This document shows, in pieces, positions 1 through 11,461 of a DNA stretch of 63,669 nt (position 1 is its first letter; every line of letters begins with the position of its first letter). Source of the DNA: Dentipellis sp. KUC8613. Lineage: Eukaryota; Basidiomycota; Agaricomycetes; Russulales; Hericiaceae. The stretch is taken from the NCBI GenBank assembly GCA_002286715.1, contig NSJX01000083.1, positions 1 through 63,669 on the forward strand. Direction: 5' to 3'. The notes under the pieces are model-generated. The model had not been told where the DNA came from and searched no databases. It saw only the letters and a list, made by a program, of their open reading frames with translations. A program made the translations under genes and the position numbers.

Positions 1-1921
1 TGCGCTTGGTACTCGAATAGGAGGAGCGCAGCTTCACCCTGGGCAAAATTTTGCTGGCCTGCGGCGCCATACTTCCTTGGTATGACTAATTTGCCATGCG
101 ATGCTCTCTTGTACGGTCTTGTGTGCTTGGTATCGTCCACTTTCCAAGCTCACGACCTGCAATTCGCCTACGAGACTGGATAGCCTAATAATAAATACTG
201 GGTGAGCAACTCATTTCTGCATTCGTTCATCTACACTACCAAGCTCAGCCGAACAAGTGCAAGCAATGATGATGTTCGGGCCCAACGAAATCTAGCAGCA
301 AGCATGGATCCCCAACGAGCTCCCTCAGCTCGAGGCTCCGTGCCTACAACATTTGCATCGGACCACAGAACCCTACGGGCCTTCTTTGATTCGCCAAGCG
401 TTCATTCCCTGACAGCGTACTCCGCGAATGCCCCCCAGTGCTTGTCCGAACTGAGATTGACGAAGGCCATACTTTTTGTAACCGCTGGGTCTCGCGACGA
501 CGCTATCTCTACAGATACTTTGGGTAGCCAGCACATCGTCATCATTCGCGGCCATGATTGTGGTATGTAATAATACCAGAGTGGAAGGATATCCCGAACG
601 CACCCCTTCTATGGCAAGGATCGACATGCTAGGACAGAAAACTGCATATCAGACGAAGGCAACGAACCGAGGACATTCACGTATGCCCAGCTCGTCACGG
701 AGGCCTTCGTTGTATCCATAACGATCCACGAGAAAGAGATTCCTTGCGAAAAGGCTATTGTTCATGCGCGCATTCCCGGACGACCCACCTCGACGTCGAC
801 CACGTCGCTGCTGGAATGAGAGCCGATAGCCGCTGGCCATGGATAAGAGAAGGACAGTCATACCTCGTTCCTCCAAAGGATTCCTCAATTTCGCTTGCGC
901 ATATTGCATGTATCAATATTGTATGTGCTTAACTATCTGATCCATGCAATACGACACTTGACCGTGCCTGGACTTTCCTGACATTCATTTCTGATGCATA
1001 TTTCGACGTACGAGGTTATCATACTCGGAACTGTGAGCCGCATTGCTGCCGTCTCGCAGGCAGTTCATCTCGACATGACATGGACAAATTGCCACACACG
1101 CTCTTTGATAACCCCCGGATCCACATGCGTCAACAAACCTGCCAACCTACATGCAGCCAACGGCACACACAACAAGGACCGAGCAATCTGACGAACTGCG
1201 GCCGACGAGGAACATGCGTCTGTCATACCCAGCAAGTACTGGCGCCCGCCCCTGCGGCCGTTGTGGCAAACGAGGAACCAGGGCAAGCTCAAAAGTGTCT
1301 ACTTCGCTCCCTCGGGGCTTCTGCTCTCTCGCAGCCCGCATGAACCATCTGCACCCCGCCGCACGCGACCGCATGGTGCGCGCGCCGTCCACTTTCTTCC
1401 CAACGCGGGTGCTGTGCGGTGCGTCATCCGCGGAATGCTCTCGGTGTCCGTCGCGCCATGTATGTCCTGAACTGCGCACGGCGGACGACGTCTGCCCTTC
1501 CACGGTGCGTCGCGCTTTACCCAGCGCCTCCCCGGATCCTGGCAGGATCGCTCCCACACCGAATTGGAGATGGCAAAGAAGGTTTATTCTTTCCGCGAGC
1601 GGGAGGCGGCTCGCAGACGTGCAGATAGGGTAGGATAGGCTACATAAGGTCGTGGGGTCATATCGACGTACTGGGTACACTCTACACTCTACACACAACA
1701 ACGACACACAACAACAGTTTACAGGTTCCTAAATGTCCCATCAGACCCCGGAGGCAAAATGAAAGGCGTGATAAAGGAAGGCAGGGCATAATGATAGAGG
1801 TAGGGTATCCTCCCATGCGCGGGTAGATGAAAGGCGAAGCATAAGCGACATGGGGGAAGGGGGGGCGAAGTATGAGTGAGGGCGTGTCTCGGGGGATCTA
1901 AGGCGGCTGGCCTTGACACCA
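1..1921. other. no confident gene
   Basis: Several overlapping open frames exist on both strands (for example about 1147-1707 minus and 1151-1633 plus). They mirror each other, are rich in Arg/Ser/Pro and carry no recognisable motif. I see no convincing exon chain, RNA gene or repeat. The right part probably contains the 3' flank of the minus-strand gene that ends at 1922. Confidence 0.4.
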
Positions 1922-2581
1922 TCATTGGTGGCACGGAGCTGCGGAGAGCTCAACGTCTTCCATGTCGCAGTCCTCGCGCGACACCGCGACCCAGGACGTG
2001 CCAAGCGGGTCCGCCATGTCCACATCGTGTTGGTCCTCCACCATGCGCTCCAGCTCCCGCGTCGCCGTGATGATAGATACCGCAAGTCGGGGGCCCATGT
2101 GGAGGATCTTCTGACCATCCGCAGTGCGCCGCATGCGACCCGCTATCGCGGTACGGTAAAGATCCGGTTCGTGCTTGGAACGCGGGAACATCGCGCGTGC
2201 CGGGAGAGGCTGGCGCGTCGGAGCAAGTGGGGAGGTCATGCGAGGGCGATATGGCTGAGATGAGGGGGTGGCAGCGAGGGAGGAAGGCACGGGCGGTGCG
2301 GGCATCGGCGACGCGCAAGTGCGGACGGTCGCCTTGGGGCGCGGGCGCTGCTCCTTGTAGTGCTGTGTTGTTCGGGTATAGGGAGCTCGCGAGGATTCGA
2401 GCATGCGGGTATTGCTCGGGAGAGAAGGTGTCGGGAGGGCGTCGAGGACGGAGAGGTAGGATGCGGTGCGCTGAAGCGCCATGCGGGGCGTCTTGAGGGG
2501 CGGTGAAGAGAAGGATGAGGTGCGTTTACGGGAGAAAGGGAGTGAGGGCGAGGCAGGGCTTATAACAGCGACGGCCGACAT
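1922..2581 (-). CDS. hypothetical basidiomycete protein, ~219 aa
   Basis: A single uninterrupted frame. I chose the ATG at 2581 (protein begins MSAVAVISP) over the one 21 codons upstream, because the extra residues look like untranslated leader. The N-terminal half is Ser/Pro-rich and low complexity, with a short conserved-looking stretch around residues 30-50 (RMALQRTASYLSVLDALPTP). The C-terminal third is compact and less biased (FPRSKHEPDLYRTAIAGRMR) and ends in an acidic tail (DMADPLGTSW...DCDMEDVEL). No catalytic motif, signal peptide or membrane segment is visible. The style, a disordered Ser/Pro head with a small conserved tail, matches many uncharacterised Agaricomycete proteins. Function is unknown; existence of the gene is likely because the frame is long, uninterrupted and compositionally protein-like. 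Confidence 0.6.
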   Translation of the reverse strand: MSAVAVISPASPSLPFSRKRTSSFSSPPLKTPRMALQRTASYLSVLDALPTPSLPSNTRMLESSRAPYTRTTQHYKEQRPRPKATVRTCASPMPAPPVPSSLAATPSSQPYRPRMTSPLAPTRQPLPARAMFPRSKHEPDLYRTAIAGRMRRTADGQKILHMGPRLAVSIITATRELERMVEDQHDVDMADPLGTSWVAVSREDCDMEDVELSAAPCHQ

Positions 2582-4377
2582 GGGTATGGAGGGACGACAA
2601 TGACAGACGAAGGGAAACAAGGGGGCGACGTGTTCGGGGAACAAAAGGGGAGCCTATGTCGGGACAATGGCCGCCTGTTATAAGCCGGCCCGGACCACGT
2701 GATGACTCAACGCGTACATAGCCATGTGCTGATGTAAGCGGATCTTGTTCCCACCGGAGCCACTCGCGACGCGTCGGCGGGTCTGTCTACACCGTCCATC
2801 ACGTAGATCAGCGACGACGACGCAGGACCACCCTGGCGATCTGAATAGAACATCAGTGGTGTGATGCTGACTCCCAGCCCAGTGGTTTGTGCAATTGCTG
2901 GTGGTCATGGAGTCTAGAACATACGCCCGCCATCATCACCTGAAGCAGGGCAGTCTTTGCAACGAATGATGAACGCACGCACCAATCATCCCGGTCGACT
3001 CTTGAGTCGCCTGGGACCTGTATCATAAATGCCCCCCGCCACGTCCGAATGCGGGTAATGCGCAGCGGGCTTGCACCTGACGCCGCCTCGCGAGCGCATG
3101 GCTGTGGCAGGCGTGTGTAGACGTCGGGATACCAAAAGAGTCAGACGGCATGGGAAGCGGTCAGAATAACCCCGTGGCAATGTGTCGCAAAGAGACCGTC
3201 AAGCAGCAGTCGGGCGGTGCTTCGCCCAGTTCAGAGTCTTCGGGTTCAGGAAGGGGAGAGCAGTCGAAATGAGAACAAATTGGTTCGGGAGATAGGGGAT
3301 TGCATCAAAGATTGCGAGCAATCTCGACACATGGGAAGGCAACTGAAATATTGCAGGCTTCCGGTCCTCTCATGATGGCCCCGATAGTGCATATTGGGGT
3401 TCGGGGATTTCGCCGTGCTTGATGCGCATATGATCGACCATCTGGGAGGACTGTGCAAAGCAGGTGATAAATTTGAGGAGGTAGTTGTACAACGTGGCCA
3501 GGGATATCGCGCCACAATGCTCACCGCTTGAGAATGTGCCGAACGATGGAAAGTAAGGGATTGTTGGGCTCGTGGGCTTCGATACACCACCGCTATCCAC
3601 GATAAGTCAACGGTTGGGCATGTAAAAGTATATCTGGAAGCACTCAATGCATCAGAAACGTTCGAAGATGATAGGATACGCTGGGAGACGCAAGACGTAC
3701 TAATGGGGTGGTTGAAGGTGCAAACAGACGTTCGAAAGCAATTCCGACTCGACCCTTTCTCAGTCCTCGGAAAACACGGTCACATGACTACGACAGGATG
3801 TCAACCAAATCGGTGTCCTTGGTTTCATTTCGTTCCAAACCTTTTCCTCATGAAAGACGTGGCAAGCTGATGACCATGATGGATGCACTGCACATAGAAA
3901 GGTGTCTCTGTCTCTCTTCCATGCAGGCATGAGTCGTCTGAGAATACCACGACCCAAAGACTCGGCGCGCTGTACTCCTTTATGGTAACCATTGTGCCGC
4001 GTCCGGCATATTGCAGGCTTGTTGTCCTCGGGTTGTCACGGTCTCCTTGTTTCTATCCTTGTTGTCGATGCCCTCCTTTGCGGTCTGCCCTGGTCCATTC
4101 AACAAAATACAATTGTTTCTATGGTCCAAGCTGCCAAACAGACGTCGTCCTCCCACGCGGCAGTTGTTTAGCCCAAAAACTACACAAACACTATTGTTTG
4201 CACAGGACAGTTGCGTAACTGAAGGTCGTGGGCAGGGCGTCAAACGCACGTTTTGTCTGCAACATGGCGTGGCGTAAGACGCACGCAGAACTTGTTGCTC
4301 TCTTGATCGTATAAGAGTGTGCTGGAAACAGCATTCGACACCCTTGCGTATGCACCTCCTTCCTAGACTATCTTACT
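2582..4377. other. intergenic; possible small exon at ~3370-3600 minus
   Basis: Mostly featureless. One minus-strand stretch (3370-3600) reads like protein (for example SLATLYNYLLKFITCFAQSS and HMRIKHGEIPEPQYAL), but I could not join it to other exons or recognise it. The last ~150 bases before 4378 are likely promoter and leader of the plus-strand gene. Confidence 0.3.
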
Positions 4378-5820
4378 ATGTCTACTCAAGCTTCAACTCC
4401 ATGCCATCCTCTTTTCTACGGTCATTCGTTTGCACCACGACCTTACTCCCTGCGGGCTCCATCTAGCCAATTTTCTCCCGACTCTCTTGGTACTGAGGTG
4501 GACAGATTGCCGTGGACGAATCAATACAGCATGTCACCTCATGTCCGCCACGCGCATCCTCAACCGCCTCATACTGGATCTAGTCCTGCCAACACTCGCT
4601 CAGCTCCCTTGGATGACGCAGAGCTGGAAGAGCTCGCGTCACAGCTTGCAGCAGTGATTCGACTGGGGCTGATCAAAGCGATACCGCCACTTCCATTCAG
4701 CCCAGATCAGCAGCGGCCACAATGGAACCCAGAGCACAATGGCCGTCCACAACGCCTTGTGGAACTCCGATCGACTTCTGAACCCGCCCCTCTTCAAGAC
4801 ATGCCTCTTCGTTCTGACGTCCCCTTGCCAATTGCTTCTCCTACCCCCATCCGCCTCGTCAACCCGGAACTCGTGGAGCTGGGCAATCTGCGACCTTCTG
4901 ACGACTTGCACCACATATTCTTTCTCCCCGGCTGGACCAAAACAGGCACTAGCACTATCTCCGAAGCCGAAGCAATGGTTGAAAGCACGAACAACATGCC
5001 GGCTGCCTCTCCCTGCCCTAGCACCCCCGTGGACTCTGGCTACACCGGTCCTGCCGTCTCTGCTGACACCCCTTCGGCATATGGTGGTATGTCAGATGCC
5101 GAGGCGGCCGAGTGTGCCAGTCTCGATGAGCTGCTGCAAGAGTGCCTGTTCGACGGCGAAGACGTCTGCAAGCCCTGGAAGGAGCACCCTGGCGACATAT
5201 ACGACTCGGACTCGGACAGCGACTCCGGCTCGACTGCCGTCAGCGATGAGGGCGACGCCACACCTGAGTCTGCTCCTGTGGCCCCTCTCAAGGTGCAGGA
5301 ACCGCGCCCGCCACTCGCGGTCGCGCGTATCCTGGACTATCGGCGCACACCGAAGCACACGCCCACGACGCTTTCGCGATTTCACCCCGTGCGCAACCTC
5401 TCCCTTTATTCGCGGTGGCGCTATCATCCTACCGTGTGCGTCCACACGGAAGATGGGGCGAATCCGTCGTGGAGGTACCAGTGCAAGATCAAGGAGCGCG
5501 AAGTCCGCCCGCGAGAGTGCGTCGTGTTTTTCCTTGATACTGTGGCCCGGACTCGTTGCTTATTTGCTTATTTAATGAATAGGTTGTGCGATGCATTCTT
5601 CAAGAAGGGCCGCTTCTGCCCGTGCGTAAGGTGCAAGATGGAGTCTCTGGGCAAGAGCCTGCTTGTGAGGAATCTGCACAGAGCGCGGCGCCAGCACGAC
5701 GCGACGCGCATGATGTCTGCATTGATCACGCCGTCGTGGCCGTCTTCGGAGGAAGAAATGAATGCGATTGTGAGGATCTATGGCGATGAAGACGATGAGG
5801 ACAAGTACTCGTACGAGTGA
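4378..5820 (+). CDS. hypothetical protein, acidic/Pro-rich N-terminus and basic Cys-containing C-terminus (480 aa)
   Basis: A long uninterrupted plus-strand frame starting MSTQASTPC and ending in an acidic DEDDEDKYSYE tail. Residues 1-330 are Pro/Ser/Asp-rich and probably disordered, with an acidic DSDSDSDSGS run near residue 283. The last ~130 residues are denser and basic and contain a CPCVRCKMESLGKSLL segment whose paired cysteines could bind metal, though the spacing matches no family I know. An in-frame AT-rich stretch at about 5528-5582 ends in AATAG and may be a retained intron with a weak donor; removing it would keep the frame. No transmembrane or signal segment is evident. It faces the urease gene tail-to-tail, with about 165 bp between the two stop codons. 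I do not recognise the family; the open frame and the regular codon use make a real gene likely. Confidence 0.7.
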   Translation: MSTQASTPCHPLFYGHSFAPRPYSLRAPSSQFSPDSLGTEVDRLPWTNQYSMSPHVRHAHPQPPHTGSSPANTRSAPLDDAELEELASQLAAVIRLGLIKAIPPLPFSPDQQRPQWNPEHNGRPQRLVELRSTSEPAPLQDMPLRSDVPLPIASPTPIRLVNPELVELGNLRPSDDLHHIFFLPGWTKTGTSTISEAEAMVESTNNMPAASPCPSTPVDSGYTGPAVSADTPSAYGGMSDAEAAECASLDELLQECLFDGEDVCKPWKEHPGDIYDSDSDSDSGSTAVSDEGDATPESAPVAPLKVQEPRPPLAVARILDYRRTPKHTPTTLSRFHPVRNLSLYSRWRYHPTVCVHTEDGANPSWRYQCKIKEREVRPRECVVFFLDTVARTRCLFAYLMNRLCDAFFKKGRFCPCVRCKMESLGKSLLVRNLHRARRQHDATRMMSALITPSWPSSEEEMNAIVRIYGDEDDEDKYSYE

Positions 5821-5986
5821 GGTGCCTTGAGGGACTCAGATGTTTCCATTGATATGACGTCGACTATGCAGGAGAAGAAAATCATGCCATTCCTTTATGC
5901 CCATAGAAGTACACAGTAACTACACACACTTCGTTCACGAAATACAAGCATATTTGTACATGTAGCATTGATCGTGATCCTCGCCC

Positions 5987-8900
5987 TTAGAACAGATTGT
6001 AATTCCTCGCGAGCGGCAGCTTCTCCGCAGGCGCCACGTCCATGAGCACGCCGTCCGCGCGCACCTCGTAGCTCTCCGGGTCGACCTTCATCGCAGGCGT
6101 CGTGTCGTTCCACTTCATGTCCTTCTTCTTGACGGCTCTGCACCCCTTGACCGCCTCGAAGCGCTTAGAGAGCCCGTACGACGCGATGGCACCCGAGTCG
6201 ATCGAGACCTGCGAGACGAAGGTGATCGAGTTGAGCGCGGCGGACGCGGGGTAGGCGCCCCACATCGGCTTGCCGAGGAAGGGCTGCACGGTGGGGATGG
6301 AGGCGTTCGCATCACCCATCTGTGGTAGGAGATCAGAGCTGAATGAATGGAGGGATCATAGGAAGGGGTACGCATACCTGGCTCCAGGCGATGACGCCGG
6401 ATTTGAGGACCATCTCGGGTTTGACGCCAAAGTTCTCAGGTTTCCAGAGGACGAGATCGGCAAGCGTCCCAGGCGCGACGTGTCCGACGAGGTGTCCGAT
6501 TCCATGTGTGATTGCACTGTCAACATCTATAAGTACTTTGTGCCCTATGGTGCTCAGAGTTATACGTACGGATTGATGGTGTACTTCGCAATATAACGCT
6601 TCACGCGTCCGTTGTCGACACCCTCACAATCACCAAGCCCAGCAAGCGGACCGTGGAACTCGCGCATCTTGCTCGCGGTGCGCCAGGTGCGGCTGACGAC
6701 CTCGCCGACGCGGCCCATCGCCTGCGAGTCTGAGCTGATCATCGAAATCGCGCCCGTGTCGTGCAGGACGTCCTCCGCGGCGACGGTCTCGGCGCGGATG
6801 CGCGACTCGGCGAATGCGAGGTCCTCCGGGATCGAGCGGTCGAGGTGGTGGCAGACCATCAGCATCTGGAGTGCGCAAACGGGGGTGGCATAATCGTCAG
6901 GAGAGGGAATCGGATCTGGGATGGGAACAAGTAGTATGCTTACGTCGAGGTGCTCGTCGAGAGTATTGTTCGTGTAAGGCCGGGTGGGATTTGTCGACGA
7001 TGGGAGCACATTGTCGAGCCCGCAGACGACGATGATGTCGGGGGCGTGCCCTCCGCCTGTTGGTGCTCCGTCAGCTGAATATCAGGGCACATAGAGGGTT
7101 GACGTGCGTACCAGCGCCTTCTGTGTGATACGTATGAATTGTACGGTTCCCGAACGCGGCAATAGTGGCTAATGAATGCGGGGTGCGCAGCACTGTCAGT
7201 CGACATGGCGAATGATGAGGCGCCAGTCAGGGCTTACTTTCCACAAAGCCACTTTCGTTGAGGGTATCGGTGTGAATGTTGACCTAATAAACGAATGCGA
7301 ATATCAGACGAATTGCACCCCTGAGAGGGAGTGGCGGGCCCTGCGTACCTGCACATCATATTTATCCCCAATGTCCAGACAGTTGCTGATAGCCGCAGGC
7401 GTTGAGCCCCAGTCCTCATGGAGCTTGAGCCCTGCCGCGCCTGCGCGGACGATGTCCTCAAGTGCACGCGGGCCCGCGTCGTTGCCCTTGCCCGTGAACG
7501 CAAAGTTCATCGGCATGCCGTCCGTCGCAGCGAACATGTGGCGCAGCGCATGCGGGCTTGGCGTGCAGGTCGTCGCGTTGGTGCCAGCGCTCGGGCCCGT
7601 GCCGCCGCCGATCATCGTCGTCGTCCCGGCGGCGAGCGCCTCGCGCACCTGCGTCGGCGAGATGTAGTGCACGTGCGCGTCGATGGCACCCGCGGTCAGC
7701 AGCAGCTTTTCGCCTGCGATGACTTCGGTGCTGGAGCCGACTACGAGCGACGGGTCCACGCCAGCCATGATGTCGGGGTTGCCGGCCTTTCCGATGCCAT
7801 GGATGCGCCCGTCTTTGATCCCGATGTCAGCCTGAAGAAGGCAATTGTGTCAGAGGTGGTTGTGTGGGAGAAGGCGTAAATGACCTTGTAGATCCCAGAC
7901 CAGTCAATTATCAGCGCGTTGGTGATGACAAGGTCGAGTGTTTCTGCTGCAGATCGGTTCGTCGCCTGGCCCATACCCTCGCGGATGGATTTGCCTGTCA
8001 AGGAAAGAGAGTTGAGACATCAGAAGTCCTTCGCTAGTGTATCATTTTACCTCCACCAAACTTGACCTCGTCGCCATATACGGTCTGATGCAGAACTATC
8101 ATCGTCTGTGTCTATGAGCCGCGAGAGGGAATACACATACCGCATCGCGCTCGACTTCTACCCACAGCGCCGTGTCCCCGAGACGTACCCGGTCGCCCGT
8201 CGTCGGCCCGTACATCGCGATATACGCCTCGCGCCCGATGTCCGTGTCAGTGTCGACTTCCAATGCACCAGGTTCCGGGACATGCGCGAACCCGCGCTGC
8301 ACGAGTGCACGCAGGATCTCATCTGTGCGTCCAAAATCCACTACACCCGTCGCGAGCGCATTGCCACCTGATATGTATCCGCGCCCTGCGATTGAGCACA
8401 GAGTGACAGTCTTGCTGTCGCCAGGCTCAAAGCGCACGGCTGTGCCGGCGGGAATGTCCAATCGCTTTCCATGTGCCTTTGCGCGGTCAAAGGCAAGTGC
8501 AGCATTGGTCTCGATAAAGTGATAGTGAGATCCGATCTGTGCGGGAATGTAAGAAAAGGAGATTCGACGTAGCAACGTGGCTGGGGAAAGGTTGACTCGC
8601 CTGAATGGGCCGGTCGCCGTTGTTGGTGACCTTGAGTCGGACGCGGTCACGTCCACGGTTGATCACGATCCGTTCCTTCTTCGCGATGACAGCACCCGGG
8701 AGGCGTTCTGGGGCATATTCGGAAAGGTCGGATACGGGGAATGTATCATTGGCGGGAATGGGGAGGAACGATCCATACAACGCAGCCTCCAGGTTGCCGT
8801 CCTCTGTACAGATTGGGTCGTGCACTGTTACCAAAAAGACGCTGGGGGTGGACATCAGGTTCTGGACCAAGATGATGTGTGCGATGGAGGCTCACCCGTC

Positions 8901-9223
8901 GGGGAATGTTCCTTCCACCTGGATCTCGTGTAGCAGACTGGGCACAGCGGGGAGGACGTGCCGCCGGCCAAGCAGTGACTTGCCGTGCTGCATGAGCTCG
9001 GCGACGGAATGGATCCCATCTCGGATGCGTTCTTGCAGCTGCGACGCTATCAGCGCCGTTGCTTCCGCCTGATTGAGCTTCACGCCTCGAGCGAGACGTT
9101 TCTGGGCGAGAAAGCCGATCTGTCCGAGCGAGATATGATCGTCAGGACAGCGAGAGAGTGAGGCGGTTGTGCGCGCACCTGGTGGAGAAGCACTTTTTCT
9201 TGCTCACGAGGAAGGATACGCAT
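5987..9223 (-). CDS. URE1: urease (single-chain, nickel metalloenzyme), 13 exons
   Basis: Urease hydrolyses urea to ammonia and carbamate in the cytosol. The fungal enzyme fuses the bacterial gamma, beta and alpha subunits, and all three regions are visible in order. The gamma-like start is [15 protein letters not shown] (exon 9179-9223), followed by [20 protein letters not shown]. The beta-like part runs from VTVHDPI to [17 protein letters not shown]. The alpha part begins at [20 protein letters not shown]. Alpha motifs present include the HVH nickel ligands ([10 protein letters not shown]), the lysine that is carbamylated ([10 protein letters not shown]), [22 protein letters not shown], the mobile-flap Cys-His (MVCHHLD), and the Asp ligand segment [10 protein letters not shown]. 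The C-terminus is [11 protein letters not shown]. Hand splicing gives about 13 exons with introns of roughly 50-75 nt; the first three exons are 9179-9223, 8896-9119 and 8601-8841. The third intron starts with GC rather than GT. No catalytic residue appears missing. Urease accessory genes are not in this window. Confidence 0.97.
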
Positions 9224-9575
9224 GGTTGCTACGACTACGAGAACTTGTTAGCTTGGAGACACGTTGTATATAGTGCTTGTACAGCTGCGGGGTAGGATTG
9301 CGCCCAACTGGGTGCAACAAATGGCATATTGGTGTGTTGGAGATAAGATAAGGCAAGGGCGCCAAACCAACGGGCGTCTTCGTGCGTCGCTCAAACGTTC
9401 TCACGCTTGAGACAGTCATTGGTGGGCAAAGTACTTCGGACACAACAAATTGGCTGGAATACTCTCCTGTCGAACTCATTGTCGATATTGTACATTGAAA
9501 TTTACACAACAAAACAAATCTTACACCCAGCGTAAGCTCGTATAGAATATGTAAAATGTCCATGTCTCCTGCAAC

Positions 9576-10242
9576 TCACACCGCCAACGGGCTCGCAGCG
9601 TATATGTCTCGCGACACATTGCGGAATCGCGCGTGGCCCTCATCCTCCTCCAGCACGAAGAACAGCGCCCGAGGAGCGGGGAGCGAGCCAAAGGCAGCGA
9701 CTGTCGGTGGTGCGCTGGCCGTGCCCACGGAGTGTGTGCGCTTGCTCCGCCGTGTCAGGATCGACTCGGCGACTTGCCGCTGTGCGGTGACGGTGAGGTC
9801 TTCGCTGTGGCTTTGTGGGTGAGCACGGCGGTGGTTCGGTCTGTTCGGTTATATGAGCAGAGATGCAAGATGTATGAGAACAGGCATACCGCGGTGTAGG
9901 CTCATTGCTGGTGCTCGACAGCGGCGTGGGTGGAAGCGGTGTCGTGGGGAATTTCCCGAGGGCATTGAGGCGGGCCTGGGCAGCCTTTTCTGCGGCGGTG
10001 CTCTCATCCTTCTCGCGCACCTGGTACCACGAACGATAGGCATGCTTGGCCTCGATCTATAAGGCTGGACGTACCTCGGCGGAGAGCCACTGGCTAAGCA
10101 CGAGTTGCCGGCCCTGGCCGACAAGCTCGTGTGTGCGCTGCTGACGCAGGCTCGAATGGCGGTCGTGCGAGCTCGTGGGTTTCGTGGATCCCGAGGGGCG
10201 TGGGGTCGCAGGCAGATGGCGGATAGGCGATACGGGATTCAT
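9576..10242 (-). CDS. small hypothetical protein, 187 aa, three exons
   Basis: Three exons splice cleanly in frame: 10075-10242, 9890-10020 and 9576-9840, with GT-AG introns of 54 and 49 nt. The protein starts MNPVSPIRHLPATPRPSG, contains a basic/helical central part (HDRHSSLRQQRTHELVGQGR, then VREKDESTAAEKAAQARLNA) and ends with FVLEEDEGHARFRNVSRDIY and a short Ala/Val tail. The middle is Pro/Thr-rich. No known domain is recognised. It lies about 350 bp upstream of the urease start, on the same strand. The consistent intron phases and residue composition make it a believable gene. Confidence 0.65.
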
Positions 10243-11395
10243 GATAGATAGTCTCGGTCTGAGCGAGAAAGAATAGAAATGTGTTTTGAAGAAAGAAGGT
10301 CGAAAGAGTTACGAGTCGTAAAAGGCGAACGAAAACGAAGAAAAGGTTTAGTCGATGACAGCCAGCTGGAGGGAGAGGGTCTGAGAGACAGGGAGAACTA
10401 GCCTGGAGACGTCCCGCTATTTGAATGGTGACGTCTGATGGTGGAAGTCGGGAAGGCCTGTCAGAAAATCAATATTGACCAAGGAGATCCCTCGGCATCC
10501 CGACCAATGGGGAAGGTCAATCAAGGAGCCTCGAGAGGTGTAAGGCCATTCCATAAGCCGTAGACCGGTGAAGTGATAGTGATCCGTGAGATGATGGCCT
10601 GCGACCCTTGTGCATCGAGTGGGAAGCGTCGAGACTGGAGAGGCAATTCGAATTAACGTATGATAGCGGCGGACCGTCCAATGTGATCCTGGCTTACGCG
10701 CCGACTTCGCGTAGAATGGTTGCCAGTGGAACCCTGCGCATTGAAGGCAGTCCATCATACGTGGGTGGTGCGGGGGATCTGACAAACCATATACATAGTT
10801 TGCGTGCGCACATTACCTGACAAGTCTCAATTGGCTGCTATTCATGCCTCGGGGGTGGTGTGCCACTCCATGATTGAGGGACCTGACGACGGCAGATTGG
10901 AAGGGAAGCCCATGCCAACCATGAGTAGCAGATGCACTGCCTGGAGCTAATAAGTCGCCTCTAACGACTATAAAAAAGGAATCCGTAGAAGAATGTACAG
11001 CTTACCGAACGATTCTGCATCAAGCTGGTCAGGCTGGACGGCCCAATTTTCTGCATTTTTTTGCGAGTAGCCGCGGCCGAGAGGATGAGAGAGACACCGC
11101 ATGCGGGGATTGTCGCAACAATCACGGAGGCTTTCGGACACACCCGAGGTTAGCCAAGTGCCTCGAGGACGTACCGCCGGCTGCTCTCCACCTCCCGAGG
11201 ACCTTTCTCCTGACCCACCGCTGCGTCGCCCGCAACCCGCCGCTCGTCGTCGACAATGGCAGTGAGCACCCACCAAGTACCGCCGTCGACCGCTTCCCCG
11301 ACGAAAGGCCGTGTTCTATTAGGTAAGAGGATCGGCAGGCCCGCGCCGACGTTCAACACTGAGTCAAGAATCTTCATAAAGGCGCCATTCGTAGA
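10243..11395. other. intergenic, no gene seen
   Basis: About 1.1 kb of open DNA between the head-to-head gene at 10242 (minus) and the permease at 11462 (plus). Short frames at 10417-10785 and 11150-11527 (minus) carry no motif. The latter overlaps the permease leader and is probably a shadow. Confidence 0.4.
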
Positions 11396-11461
11396 TTTTC
11401 CGCCGGCTCCCCTTTCCTCCTTTTCTTTCTCTTCTCTTCTTTCTGTGTTATTAGCTCGTAA
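11396..11461 (+). promoter_or_regulatory. pyrimidine-rich leader before the MFS start
   Basis: The plus strand runs almost purely C/T (CCCCTTTCCTCCTTTTCTTT and onward) up to about 15 bases before the ATG at 11462. CT-rich tracts just upstream of start codons are common in fungal promoters and often mark transcription starts. Confidence 0.45.
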
